Source of the DNA: Calothrix sp. FI2-JRJ7
Lineage (GTDB): Bacteria > Cyanobacteriota > Cyanobacteriia > Cyanobacteriales > Nostocaceae
Assembly (NCBI GenBank): GCA_019359675.1
Contig: JAHHGX010000067.1
Location: 161,878 to 225,877, forward strand
Reading direction: 5' to 3'
Length of the DNA: 64,000 nt
Below, one piece after another: positions 53,192 to 61,899 of the stretch (positions within the stretch are counted from its first letter, which is position 1; every line of letters starts with the position of its first letter). The translations under genes were made by a program, and so were the position numbers. Below the pieces are notes generated by a model. The model did no database searches, was not told the DNA's origin, and saw nothing but the letters and a program-made list of their open reading frames with translations.

Positions 53192-54280
53192 CTACATTTT
53201 ATTTAAGACGCTACGTATAGTATCTGTCGGAACTTCGTCGGTAATTTCGACTTTGCCTATTTGTGTAGGTAAAATAAATCGAACTTTGCCGTCTCTGACT
53301 TTTTTATCAATTTGTATAGCTGTGATGATTTCGTCTATATTTACTTTGGGTAAATGTGTTAGTAAACCAGCTTTGGCAATTAGATGATTTTGTCGTTCGG
53401 TTTCTGCTTTCGTCCACATTCCTAGTTCTGCTGCCATTTCTCCTGCTGCTACCATCCCAATGCCAACAGCTTCCCCATGAATTACTTCTGTGTATCCAGT
53501 TAAGCTTTCTACTGCATGTCCAATTGTATGACCGTAGTTGAGAATTGCTCGTAGTCCTGCTTCTCTTTCATCTTGACCGACTACATCAGCTTTCGCTTGG
53601 CATGATAGTTTAATTATCGTCTCTAAAAGTTCGGGGCTGATTGTTTTTATACTATCTAAATGTGTACTTGCTTCCATTTGAGCAAAAAATTCAGCATCCC
53701 AAATTACACCATATTTTATGACTTCTGCCATTCCAGCTCTAAATTCGCGTTCGGGTAGCGTTTGTAATACTTCTGGGTCTATTAAAACAAACTGTGGTTG
53801 ATAAAAGGCGCCAATTAAGTTTTTGCCTTTAGGATGGTTAACACCTGTTTTGCCACCTATAGATGAGTCTACCATTGCCAATAGTGTAGTCGGCGCCTGA
53901 ATAAAGTTAATGCCTCGCAGGTAAGTTGCCGCAGCAAACCCCGTCATATCCCCTATAACACCACCACCCAATGCGACCAGCGTCGAAGAACGTTCTAAGC
54001 GATGTTCTATACACGCATCGTATATTTCTTTGATCGAGTCTAGATTTTTATAGCTTTCTCCATCAGGTAAAATACAGGTAAATACTTGATAATTATTAGC
54101 TTCTAATGAATTAACAATGCGCGCTCCATAAAGCTCAAATACCGTTGGATTTGATACAATCAAAACTTTTTTACCGAGCTTTAACTTGCTCATATACTCG
54201 CCAAGTTTGTCAAGAGTTGATGGTGCTATTTCAATTTCGTATGAGGACTCTGGTAAATTTACATTGATTGTGCAAGCCAT
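53192..54280 (-). CDS. aroB: 3-dehydroquinate synthase
   Basis: 362 residues, NAD-dependent, converts DAHP to 3-dehydroquinate in the shikimate pathway. Motifs: [38 protein letters not shown] (NAD loop), [20 protein letters not shown], then the zinc His in [16 protein letters not shown] and [10 protein letters not shown]. Length and order are standard. It stands alone. Confidence 0.96.
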   Translation of the reverse strand: MACTINVNLPESSYEIEIAPSTLDKLGEYMSKLKLGKKVLIVSNPTVFELYGARIVNSLEANNYQVFTCILPDGESYKNLDSIKEIYDACIEHRLERSSTLVALGGGVIGDMTGFAAATYLRGINFIQAPTTLLAMVDSSIGGKTGVNHPKGKNLIGAFYQPQFVLIDPEVLQTLPEREFRAGMAEVIKYGVIWDAEFFAQMEASTHLDSIKTISPELLETIIKLSCQAKADVVGQDEREAGLRAILNYGHTIGHAVESLTGYTEVIHGEAVGIGMVAAGEMAAELGMWTKAETERQNHLIAKAGLLTHLPKVNIDEIITAIQIDKKVRDGKVRFILPTQIGKVEITDEVPTDTIRSVLNKM

Positions 54281-54391
54281 TGTTTAATCCCTTTGCTTGT
54301 AGGCGCCTGTTAATAGTTTATAATTCTAATTTACTACTGAGCGTCAAGATTACATATGATTTATATTTATGCAATGGGAGCAAATTACACC

Positions 54392-54454
54392 GTAGGGTGC
54401 GTAACGCCATAACAATATTTCAACGAAGCGAATAATCTTGTAGCGTTACGCACC
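54392..54454. repeat. GTGCGTGACGC hairpin family, variant copy 9
   Basis: GTAGGGTGCGTAACGCC pairs with GTAGCGTTACGCACC. The GTGAC to GTAAC change is matched in the other arm (GTCAC to GTTAC), so pairing is kept. Confidence 0.85.
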
Positions 54455-54480
54455 ATCAATATTTGTCACAATTATGCTTC

Positions 54481-54543
54481 GGTGCGTGACACCACAGGTC
54501 TTATAGCTACGTTGAAGTTTTTTCGTAGTGTCACACACCCTAC
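54481..54543. repeat. GTGCGTGACGC hairpin family, copy 10
   Basis: GGTGCGTGACACCAC pairs with GTAGTGTCACACACC, with one mismatch. It lies only about 27 bases after copy 9. Confidence 0.8.
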
Positions 54544-54765
54544 TTACGTTCAAAAATCTGCCCATTACTGCATAATCACATCAAAACGGCGCCTATAGTT
54601 AATCAGGCTATATCTAATTAATTATTAGAACATTAGTTCTAATAATTTGACAAAAATTAAAGCTTGGGAATAAATTTAGTTTACTGCTTTTACTTGTATT
54701 TGTTGGTGGAATCATATTTAAATAAATAAATTGAGTAGAAACATTTTCCCTCAACTTTTACTGTC

Positions 54766-55062
54766 ATGCTGAGGCACGAAGCATCTCAAAAGTTTGAAGA
54801 TAAAAGAGATTCTAACCTGCGGGAAAACTGCGTTTACGCTACGCTCAGAATTACAAACTTTATAACTCCAAAATTACAGTATTGTAATTTATCATTATTA
54901 AAAGTTCAAAATTTTTGTAATTATCTAGAAATTGAAACGTATACATGGGAAGTTTTGCCTCATGATATGAATTTAGATTTAATTACATCTATTCAGCGCG
55001 AGTATGAATGGATAATGCAAAAATTATGCTGGATAGAATCTAAAATATCATCAAGTTTTTGA
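54766..55062 (+). CDS. Short reading frame, uncertain gene
   Basis: 98 codons. The first third (MLRHEASQKFEDKRD) reads through TGTCATGCTGAGGC, a sequence common in repeats, so it may not be real. The latter part (VQNFCNYLEIETYTWEVLPH, then QREYEWIMQKLCWIESK) looks more protein-like. It may be a remnant of a longer gene; no family recognised. Confidence 0.3.
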   Translation: MLRHEASQKFEDKRDSNLRENCVYATLRITNFITPKLQYCNLSLLKVQNFCNYLEIETYTWEVLPHDMNLDLITSIQREYEWIMQKLCWIESKISSSF

Positions 55063-55157
55063 TTGTGTACTTACGATAGAATCTTTTTGATGCCCCCCTA
55101 CCCTCCTTAATAGGGATGAGTAGGGGGATCAACTCTATAATTAACTTCTTATATATT

Positions 55158-56549
55158 ATGAATAAAACAGTTGTTATAAATGTTGTCGGTCTGTCATCAC
55201 GACTTCTAAAATATACTCCCAAGCTTTCACAGTGGGCACAACGTGGACAAGTTACCACTATAAACCCTGTTCTACCTGCTGTGACTTGCACTGCACAAGC
55301 TACATATTTAACTGGTGTTCTTCCTAATGAACATGGTGTTGTTGCGAACGGTTGGTATTTTCGCTCGGAATGTGAGGTCAAATTTTGGCGCCAGTCGAAT
55401 AAGTTAGTGCAGGCACCAAAAATATGGGATATTGCACGTGTTAACAATCCTGAGTTTAGCTGTGCGAATTTATTTTGGTGGTATAATATGTACTCGTCGG
55501 TTGATTACTCGGTGACTCCACGACCGATGTATCCTGCTGATGGCAGAAAGTTACCTGATATCTACACGCAACCGAGTGACTGGCGATTCAATTTACAAAA
55601 AGAATTAGGACAATTTCCACTGTTTAATTTTTGGGGTCCGAATACTTCTATTGATTCTACGCGCTGGATAGCAGATTCTGCTAAGTGGACAGAAGAAAAA
55701 TCTAATCCAACTTTAACATTGATTTATTTACCGCATCTAGATTACTGTTTGCAGAAATTTGGACATGACGAAAAAAATATAATCAAAGACTTACAAGAAA
55801 TAGATACGGTTTGTAGCGATTTAATTGATTTTTATGAAACACGTGGTGCCAAAGTAATTGTGCTATCTGAATATGGCATTACGAATGTATCAAAGCCGAT
55901 TCATATAAACCGCGTGCTTCGCGAAAAAGGTTTACTGAAAGTTAGAGAAGAATTAGGATGCGAAATATTAGATGCAGGCGCCAGTAAGGCTTTTGCAGTT
56001 GCTGACCATCAACTTGCCCACATCTATATAAATGACCCTGAATGCACTTCTGTAGTTAAAGACTTGCTACAATCAATCGATGGAATTGGCTATATATTAG
56101 ATGATACAGCCAAAAAACTACATGGCTTAAATCATGTACGTTCGGGTGAGCTTGTCGCTGTTGCTAACAATGATGCATGGTTTACTTATTATTACTGGTT
56201 GAATGATAATAAGGCGCCGGACTTTGCCAGAACTGTTGATATTCACCGTAAACCAGGTTATGACCCTGTAGAATTATTCATCGACCCACAAATCAAATCC
56301 CCAAAACTAAAAGTTGGTCTAAAACTATTGCAGAAAAAACTTGGTTTTCGTTACCTAATGGACGTAATACCATTAGACGCGACCCTGGTCAAAGGTTCAC
56401 ACGGTAGTATAGATGTTTCTCCAGAAGATAAACCAGTTTTTATCACGCAGCAATTAGATTCAAATAACACAATTGCCGCGACAGAAGTGTGTAACTTGAT
56501 ATTACAACATTTACAAGTCCTTGAGAATGGTGCGTTACGCTGTCGCTAA
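55158..56549 (+). CDS. Alkaline phosphatase superfamily (type I phosphodiesterase/nucleotide pyrophosphatase) protein
   Basis: About 463 residues from ATG 55158 (MNKTVVINVVGLSSRLL); the extra 14 codons upstream fall in the leader. The catalytic Thr or Ser region is VLPAVTCTAQATYLTGVLPNE, with metal-binding residues in PHLDYCLQKFGHDE, VIVLSEYGIT, and VKGSHGSIDVSPED near the end. A family member of this sort occurs in cyanobacterial ebo-type clusters, but no such neighbours are here, so that link is only a thought. It is transcribed away from aroB. Confidence 0.85.
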   Translation: MNKTVVINVVGLSSRLLKYTPKLSQWAQRGQVTTINPVLPAVTCTAQATYLTGVLPNEHGVVANGWYFRSECEVKFWRQSNKLVQAPKIWDIARVNNPEFSCANLFWWYNMYSSVDYSVTPRPMYPADGRKLPDIYTQPSDWRFNLQKELGQFPLFNFWGPNTSIDSTRWIADSAKWTEEKSNPTLTLIYLPHLDYCLQKFGHDEKNIIKDLQEIDTVCSDLIDFYETRGAKVIVLSEYGITNVSKPIHINRVLREKGLLKVREELGCEILDAGASKAFAVADHQLAHIYINDPECTSVVKDLLQSIDGIGYILDDTAKKLHGLNHVRSGELVAVANNDAWFTYYYWLNDNKAPDFARTVDIHRKPGYDPVELFIDPQIKSPKLKVGLKLLQKKLGFRYLMDVIPLDATLVKGSHGSIDVSPEDKPVFITQQLDSNNTIAATEVCNLILQHLQVLENGALRCR

Positions 56550-56555
56550 GACACC

Positions 56556-57128
56556 CTACTGTGCCAAAATTTTGTAAATCTCACGCTTAACCTGAATAAG
56601 AAGGTCACGCACTTGATTTGCTTGCTCTAAATTGCCACTCCGAGCAACAGTAGTAACGGCATCATTCAACTCTGTTAAAGTATCGCGCAACTCAATTAAT
56701 TCAGAAGGTTTACTTTCTTTAAAGTCAGAAGGGTTTTCTAAATTAGATTGTTGATTGCGCTCACTTAACAGTTGTCTACCGCTTTCGGTAATAGTATAAA
56801 CACGCTTTCCTTCAACCTGTGTACTAGTCAAATGATTACTCTCCTCTAGCATTTGAAGAGTTGGATACACAGAACCAGGACTGAGACGATGAAAGCCACC
56901 ACGACGAGCTTCTAACTCTTTGATAATTTCATAACCATGTTGGGGACGTTCAGATAACAACCCAAGCAGAATAAACTTCATATCACCACGACGAGTGCGT
57001 CGTCTATCTCCCCAGCCATGACCGTGCGATTCTTTTCGTCCAAAGCGCTCGCTTGCGAAAAAACTATTGCCAATATTTTCTCCTGCCCATGCTGGTGTAA
57101 GGAAGCGCGGATGAAATCTCCTGAACAT
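56556..57128 (-). CDS. PadR family transcriptional regulator
   Basis: 190 residues. Residues 1-50 are a Gly/His/Arg-rich lead-in. Then comes the winged helix: MKFILLGLLSERPQHGYEII, LEARRGGFHRLSPGSVYPTL, QMLEESNHLTSTQVEGKRVY. The C-terminal part is a helical dimerisation region (LRDTLTELNDAVTTVARSGN). Two TATCGCGATATATCG boxes lie 40-87 bases upstream of its start, so it probably represses itself. Confidence 0.92.
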   Translation of the reverse strand: MFRRFHPRFLTPAWAGENIGNSFFASERFGRKESHGHGWGDRRRTRRGDMKFILLGLLSERPQHGYEIIKELEARRGGFHRLSPGSVYPTLQMLEESNHLTSTQVEGKRVYTITESGRQLLSERNQQSNLENPSDFKESKPSELIELRDTLTELNDAVTTVARSGNLEQANQVRDLLIQVKREIYKILAQ

Positions 57129-57167
57129 ATATATAGCTCCCTGCTATCATTTCTTAAGTGTTTGACT

Positions 57168-57215
57168 TATCGCGATATATCGTTATCTTGATGAAGATGC
57201 TATCGCGATATATCG
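57168..57215. promoter_or_regulatory. Paired PadR-type operator boxes
   Basis: TATCGCGATATATCG occurs at 57168-57182 and again at 57201-57215. Each contains the palindrome TATCGCGATA. Start-to-start distance is 33 bases, about three helical turns, so two dimers would bind on the same face of the DNA. Confidence 0.7.
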
Positions 57216-57237
57216 AATTTGTCAAATAGACGTGTAA

Positions 57238-57260
57238 AGACGTTACATGTAACGTCTCTA
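57238..57260. repeat. AGACGTTACATGTAACGTCT palindrome, copy 3
   Basis: Identical core to 20895 and 41546, followed by CTAC. It lies at the 3' end of the minus-strand gene at 57271. Confidence 0.85.
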
Positions 57261-57270
57261 CAAGGTTTGA

Positions 57271-57735
57271 TTATGCTCCTCGGTCGCGCGTTAAGTCATA
57301 AATAACTTTCTCTGCGTACCAGTTATTTGTCCGGTTTGGGTATTTAAACTTAGCTTGGTTCAAAAGTCTATTTATCCCTTGTATATCTCTGTGTAGCAAA
57401 CTAAGAAGCTGCGAGCGGAGTCTGCTGTTCACTTGGTCAATAGTGATAATGTTATTGTCTTGTTTGTACTGTTGAGAAGAATAACTGGCACCAGCTTTTT
57501 TAGTACTTTTATTCGCTTGTAAGGCGCCGACACCAAGACCAACAACAGCAGCAGCACTCAGTAACAGTCCAACTTGAGACGCTTGTTCAGCTTCGCGTGA
57601 GGTAGAACTCAAATTAGCTTCTCGAACAGGAGTTGTATTTAATGTCGCAGTAGCAAGTAAACTAGCCACAGCTGTCGCTGCTAGTATTTTTAAATTAGTC
57701 GATTGTTTTACAAGTTGATTAAATAGTAATTGCAT
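57271..57735 (-). CDS. Exported hypothetical protein
   Basis: 154 residues from ATG 57735 (MQLLFNQLVKQSTNL). The frame extends 27 codons upstream through a TAACGGATG repeat (ATDTTDVTD), which I take to be non-coding. A signal-like helix (ILAATAVASLLATATL) and a second hydrophobic helix (VGLLLSAAAVVGLGVGAL) are followed by a basic soluble region with QVNSRLRSQLLSLLHRDIQG and a terminal NWYAEKVIYDLTRDRG. No family recognised. Confidence 0.65.
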   Translation of the reverse strand: MQLLFNQLVKQSTNLKILAATAVASLLATATLNTTPVREANLSSTSREAEQASQVGLLLSAAAVVGLGVGALQANKSTKKAGASYSSQQYKQDNNIITIDQVNSRLRSQLLSLLHRDIQGINRLLNQAKFKYPNRTNNWYAEKVIYDLTRDRGA

Positions 57736-57755
57736 ATAGTTTGTAACCAATAACC

Positions 57756-57784
57756 TATCCGTTACATCCGTTGTATCCGTTGCC
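57756..57784. repeat. TAACGGATG short tandem repeat (inverse strand)
   Basis: TATCCGTTACATCCGTTG followed by TATCCGTTGCC, three units on the minus strand. Confidence 0.85.
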
Positions 57785-57816
57785 ATATTTCTACTATGCT
57801 CAAAAATTATGACCAA

Positions 57817-58425
57817 ATTATGTCAAGCCATAGAAACTAGTCATGTGAGGTATAATAAGTGAATTAGGTAGCGCATCATGTCAAATTATCTCTAGCCAAT
57901 AAAAAAACACTGCTTTCGTGTTCTCCCCGTTCAACGATGTACTTTTCTAACGGCTGTTTCGTTTGAGCTTCCAAGTTGGACATCATGTGAAAGTAACCGT
58001 AAACAGCAACAGATACAACAACAGCCGTAACTCGCAGCGTCATATTATACAGCGTTTTACGGGCGAGTGAAGAATTTTGAGTAGCAGTTATTGGCGAAAG
58101 TTTAGCGAATAAGCGCGCGCAAAATTTACCGACATGAGGCAGAGTGTTTTAAGTTATACATCTGTTTTCTGATGCCGGAGCTTAAAATGGCAAAGCAGGT
58201 ATTACCTGGATTCAAAAATATCTATAGGTATTATCGGAAAAAACTATCCAAAATCTATCTTACTGTAGTTATGCTGATAGACCAAAGATAAAAATTACTT
58301 TATCTTAAGATTGTTTGTAATTTATTAATCGAATATATAGCCAATATCGGTATATTGATGCCGATACGGTTGTCCAAGGCAGTATACAAATATAGTTAGT
58401 CCCCATTTGAGTATATATATTATTT
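57817..58425. other. Spacer upstream of mrdA with a sensor-gene fragment
   Basis: 609 bases. Apart from the fragment at 57876-58142 it is AT-rich and must hold the mrdA promoter; TATATATTATTTATG just before the gene gives no clear ribosome site. Confidence 0.5.
57876..58142 (-). pseudogene. N-terminal fragment of a membrane sensor or PP2C-type signalling protein
   Basis: An 88-codon minus-strand open stretch encodes SSLARKTLYNMTLRVTAVVV, one membrane helix (VVVSVAVYGYFHMMSNL), then EAQTKQPLEKYIVERGEHES and SVFLLARDNLT before TGA at 57876. The ERGxxExxxFxLAxDN pattern is, as I recall it, the start of the extracytoplasmic part of cyanobacterial sensor kinases and SpoIIE-like phosphatases. No ATG lies at the expected start and everything after DNLT is missing, so it is a truncated relic. 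Confidence 0.5.
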
Positions 58426-60252
58426 ATGACATTATTAGATTCTCAATTTGGCAAGAAGGAGACACGTACTGTTGGGAACGGTCTTCAGTCATTATTTTTA
58501 ATTATATTTACACTCGCTTCAATTACAGCAATGGGCGCCCGTCTAGCTCACTTGCAAGTAGTGGAAGGCAAAAAGTATAGTGAGCGCGCGCAGTCGAACC
58601 GAGTACGAGTTATTCCTAAACAACCAGAACGGGGCAACGTTTTTGACCGCAATGGCAAACTTTTAGCGACAACTCGCTACCCACGTTCGGTATACTTGTG
58701 GCCAATGACACACACAAAATCGGGATGGGATGAAAAAATTGGACCACGTTTGTCTAAAATTTTAGACATGCCTCAAGAAGAAATCGAAAAGAAACTCGAA
58801 GAAGCTGGACCAAACTCTTCCACACTTGTGCGTATCGCTCGCGACTTGAGCATGGAAGAGGTTACAGCCCTCAAAGAATATCATCATGAACTTCCTAACG
58901 TTGAAATTCATACTGAGGCGGTACGGTCGTATCCGCATAAACACGAATTAGCTCACGTATTAGGATATACTCGCGAGCTAACCGCCGAACAACTCAAAAA
59001 GAGAAAAGACGAAGGCTATCGTCTTGGCGATGTTATCGGGCAAATGGGGGTAGAAAAAGCCTTTGAAAAACACCTGCGCGGTGAATGGGGTGGTCAAGAA
59101 GTCGAAGTTGATGGTCGCGGGCGCCCTATCAAAACCTTGGGAGAAGTACAAGCAAAACCTGGTAAAGATTTACACTTAACTATTGACTTAGACATCCAAA
59201 AAGCAGCAGAGAAAGCTTTGGGTGGTAAAAATGGCTCAATTGTGGTGATAAATCCAAACAATGGGTCTGTCTTAGCAATGGTTTCTCATCCAACTTTTGA
59301 CCCAAATGTTTTCTCAAAACACAAACCAGACCCCAAAGAACTACGGAACGTTTTGCAAGGTGAAGGATATCCACTTGTAAATCGGGCGTTGAGTGCATTT
59401 CCTCCAGCAAGTACCTTCAAAATTGTTACCACAGCTGCGGGGTTAGAGTCGGGTAAATTCAAAGCCAGTACTATATTACCGACATTTGGGTCACTTAATA
59501 TTGGGGGCGTCACATTTGGTGAGTGGAACCATGCAGGGTTCGGGCCATTAGGATTTACTGGTGCGATGGCAATGAGTAGCGACACCTTCTTTTACCAAAT
59601 AGGTAGAGGAGTAGGTGGGCCAACAATGATTGAGTGGACGCGCAAATTTGGATTTGGTAAGAAAACCGGATTTGAATTTACCACAGAAGAATCCAAAGGT
59701 TTAGTACCAGACGAACAATGGACGCTAAGAGCATTAAAAATGCCTTGGACTATTGGACACACTATTAATATGTCTATTGGTCAAGGCGCCTTGTTAACAA
59801 CACCATTACAAGTAGCAGGAATGTTTGCGGTTCCAGCTAACGGTGGTTATCTCGTGCAACCCCACTTATTTAAAGACAACGAAGACGCAAAAAAATGGCG
59901 TAAATCTGTTGGCATGAAGCCCGAAACAGTTCAAATTTTACGCACAGGTTTACGCAAAGTCATCACCGACGGTACAGCAAAAGCTTTAAATTCCCCAACA
60001 GTGGCGCCAATAGCTGGTAAAACGGGTACCGCCGAAGCTTGGAGAAAAGGCATAAAAGAAAACCACGCATGGTTTGGCGGTTACGCTCCTGCCGACAAAC
60101 CAGAAATTTTAGTAGTTTCCTTCGCCGAACACTCCGGTGGTGGTGGTGGTAGCGTCGCGGCGCCGATGGCTCTACAAATTATGGAAGACTACTTCCAAAG
60201 AAAGTACCCTGGTAAGTACAAAAAACCTGAAGTGAAAGAAGTTAAAAATTAA
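58426..60252 (+). CDS. mrdA: Penicillin-binding protein 2 (peptidoglycan transpeptidase)
   Basis: 608 residues. N-terminal membrane helix (LQSLFLIIFTLASITAMGA), the PBP dimerisation domain starting at RVIPKQPERGNVFDRNGKLL, and the class B transpeptidase domain. The catalytic Ser is in PPASTFKIVT (SxxK), followed by SSD in AMSSDTFFYQ and KTG in IAGKTGTAEAW. It builds lateral wall peptidoglycan with RodA. The C-terminus (KYKKPEVKEVKN) is a lysine-rich tail. A TAACGGATG repeat follows. Confidence 0.95.
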   Translation: MTLLDSQFGKKETRTVGNGLQSLFLIIFTLASITAMGARLAHLQVVEGKKYSERAQSNRVRVIPKQPERGNVFDRNGKLLATTRYPRSVYLWPMTHTKSGWDEKIGPRLSKILDMPQEEIEKKLEEAGPNSSTLVRIARDLSMEEVTALKEYHHELPNVEIHTEAVRSYPHKHELAHVLGYTRELTAEQLKKRKDEGYRLGDVIGQMGVEKAFEKHLRGEWGGQEVEVDGRGRPIKTLGEVQAKPGKDLHLTIDLDIQKAAEKALGGKNGSIVVINPNNGSVLAMVSHPTFDPNVFSKHKPDPKELRNVLQGEGYPLVNRALSAFPPASTFKIVTTAAGLESGKFKASTILPTFGSLNIGGVTFGEWNHAGFGPLGFTGAMAMSSDTFFYQIGRGVGGPTMIEWTRKFGFGKKTGFEFTTEESKGLVPDEQWTLRALKMPWTIGHTINMSIGQGALLTTPLQVAGMFAVPANGGYLVQPHLFKDNEDAKKWRKSVGMKPETVQILRTGLRKVITDGTAKALNSPTVAPIAGKTGTAEAWRKGIKENHAWFGGYAPADKPEILVVSFAEHSGGGGGSVAAPMALQIMEDYFQRKYPGKYKKPEVKEVKN

Positions 60253-60263
60253 GTAGGTTGGCT

Positions 60264-60409
60264 GGCAACGGATATAACGCATGTAACGGATAGCGTATTT
60301 TAGATAACAAATAAGTAAGGTGGGCACTGCCCACCTTACAACTACTACAACTACAACTTTGTTTATAACGAACAACTCATCCGTTACATCCGTTCATCAT
60401 CCGTTGCCA
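60264..60409. repeat. Facing TAACGGATG repeats around a GTAAGGTGGGCA palindrome
   Basis: GGCAACGGATATAACGCATG from 60264 on the plus strand faces ATCCGTTACATCCGTT (60379-60409) on the minus strand, with GTAAGGTGGGCA/TGCCCACCTTAC (60315-60339, one-base loop) between them. The right repeat encodes the end of the peroxiredoxin gene. Confidence 0.85.
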
Positions 60410-60948
60410 ATATTGTCAAATTGTTCTAATAGTTTCTCGACGCTGGCATTATGGTCAATAAAAGAAAATAAATGTCTATAGCGCAGTTTACCTTCTTTAT
60501 CTAAAACAAATTGTCCTGGTAACGGCGCCCCTAAAGCTTGCCCAGTTTGATACGTCCGAAATACTCTACAACTGGGGTCACTCAATAACGGCATTTTCAA
60601 CCCTAAATCTTTAACTACGGTTTGGCTTTGCCTTTCATCGGTACTTGTTACCATTAATACTTCTATCCCACGATTGGTAAACTCCTCGTAATTCTCATTC
60701 AAAGCTTTGATATGTGGGAAACAAAACGGACAATACTGCTTTTCTGTAAAAATTCGAGTCAATGCTAGTAAAACAGGTTGCTTGTTACGATATTCTGACA
60801 ACTTGACAACTTTACCGTTTTTCACATCCTGTAGCTGAAAGTCTGGTGTCAAAAAATTTATCAAAAGTTTATCATATGCCGGAATGGGTAGAAAATTCCG
60901 TGCGAAACGCTCATTAAATAAACCCCTAAAATCTGTAGAAATCGCCAT
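60397..60948 (-). CDS. AhpC/TSA family peroxiredoxin-like protein
   Basis: 183 residues. Thioredoxin-fold peroxiredoxin: NFLTPDFQLQDVKNGKVVKL, then ALTRIFTEKQYCPFCFPHIK with a CxxC active site, VLMVTSTDERQSQTVVKDLG and PLPGQFVLDKEGKLRY. The YCPFC form is typical of the peroxiredoxin-like 2 / PrxQ-like group. The last residues (DNIGNG and TGA) come from a TAACGGATG repeat. It shares strand with the 2-Cys peroxiredoxin but is 210 bases away from it. Confidence 0.85.
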   Translation of the reverse strand: MAISTDFRGLFNERFARNFLPIPAYDKLLINFLTPDFQLQDVKNGKVVKLSEYRNKQPVLLALTRIFTEKQYCPFCFPHIKALNENYEEFTNRGIEVLMVTSTDERQSQTVVKDLGLKMPLLSDPSCRVFRTYQTGQALGAPLPGQFVLDKEGKLRYRHLFSFIDHNASVEKLLEQFDNIGNG

Positions 60949-61161
60949 ATTTATACTTAGTAAGCATTAAATTAAATAAAATTGTACTAATTAAAAACCA
61001 CAGCTAAACACGATTTGAGCGTAGTTGGTATTCCTTGACCTGTGAATTCTTTCCAATTTAGGTAAGAATAAAGCAAGAAACTATACGTGTTTACCTGTGG
61101 TTATTTCTATGATAATTCTAAAATTCTACTCCAATATCAAAAATGGAGCTAGGACAGGCGC

Positions 61162-61755
61162 CTACACACTCGCGAAGTAGACTTTGGACTTAACAGGGTC
61201 AGGGTTCATTGTTTTGTCACCTGGTTGCCAACCAGCAGGACAAACTTCATCGGGGTGCGACTGTACGTATTGAATTGCTTGCAGTGTTCGTAATGTTTCA
61301 TCAACGCTACGACCAAATGCCAAGTTGTTGATAGTCGCGTGCTGAATTGTGCCATCTTTATCTATGATGAACAAACCACGCAATGCTACACCTGCCGCAG
61401 GGTCGAGAACATTGTAAGCTGTGCTGATTTCTTTTTTGATGTCAGAAACAAGCGGGTAGTTTAGGTCACCTACACCACCTGACTTACGGTCTGTTTGTAT
61501 CCAAGCAAGGTGCGAAAATTCACTGTCAACTGAAATACCTAGTACTTCTGTATTGACTTTCTTGAATTCTTCGTAACGGTCGCTGAATGCCGTAATCTCA
61601 GTTGGACAAACAAATGTAAAATCTAAGGGGTAAAAGAATAGTACGACATACTTACCGCGATAGTCGGAAAGTTTTACTGTCTTAAATTCTTGGTCTAACA
61701 CTGCTGTTGCTGTAAAGTCAGGAGCAGTTTGACCTACACGAATGCATTCTGTCAT
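61162..61755 (-). CDS. 2-Cys peroxiredoxin
   Basis: 197 residues. [20 protein letters not shown], the peroxidatic Cys in [15 protein letters not shown] and the resolving Cys in [16 protein letters not shown], with a C-terminal tail (KSKVYFASV). It detoxifies hydrogen peroxide and alkyl peroxides using thioredoxin and is a major antioxidant of cyanobacteria. Single gene, ending close to a GGCGCC. Confidence 0.96.
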   Translation of the reverse strand: MTECIRVGQTAPDFTATAVLDQEFKTVKLSDYRGKYVVLFFYPLDFTFVCPTEITAFSDRYEEFKKVNTEVLGISVDSEFSHLAWIQTDRKSGGVGDLNYPLVSDIKKEISTAYNVLDPAAGVALRGLFIIDKDGTIQHATINNLAFGRSVDETLRTLQAIQYVQSHPDEVCPAGWQPGDKTMNPDPVKSKVYFASV

Positions 61756-61899
61756 TTATTATTCTCCCTCATTGCTTACACATTTATAATCAGCGCGCAC
61801 AACTTTGGTGACTTTTGCACCAATGTTACGTTCCACGCTTTACTATTTAATTACGAACTGTTACAACTATATCATACTCATAACGATTTTGAGTAAATA

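Larger units (their letters stand above)
54281..54765. other. Spacer carrying two adjacent hairpin repeats
   Basis: 485 bases with hairpin repeats at 54392 and 54481 and one GGCGCC; no coding frame seen. Confidence 0.6.

Noticed and set aside
55040..55447. Minus-strand frame overlapping the phosphatase start
   Set aside because: It lies opposite the conserved catalytic region of the alkaline phosphatase superfamily gene.
57736..57816. Upstream extension of the 57271 gene (MVIIFEHSRN...)
   Set aside because: It runs through the TAACGGATG repeat; the signal-like helix starts after ATG 57735.
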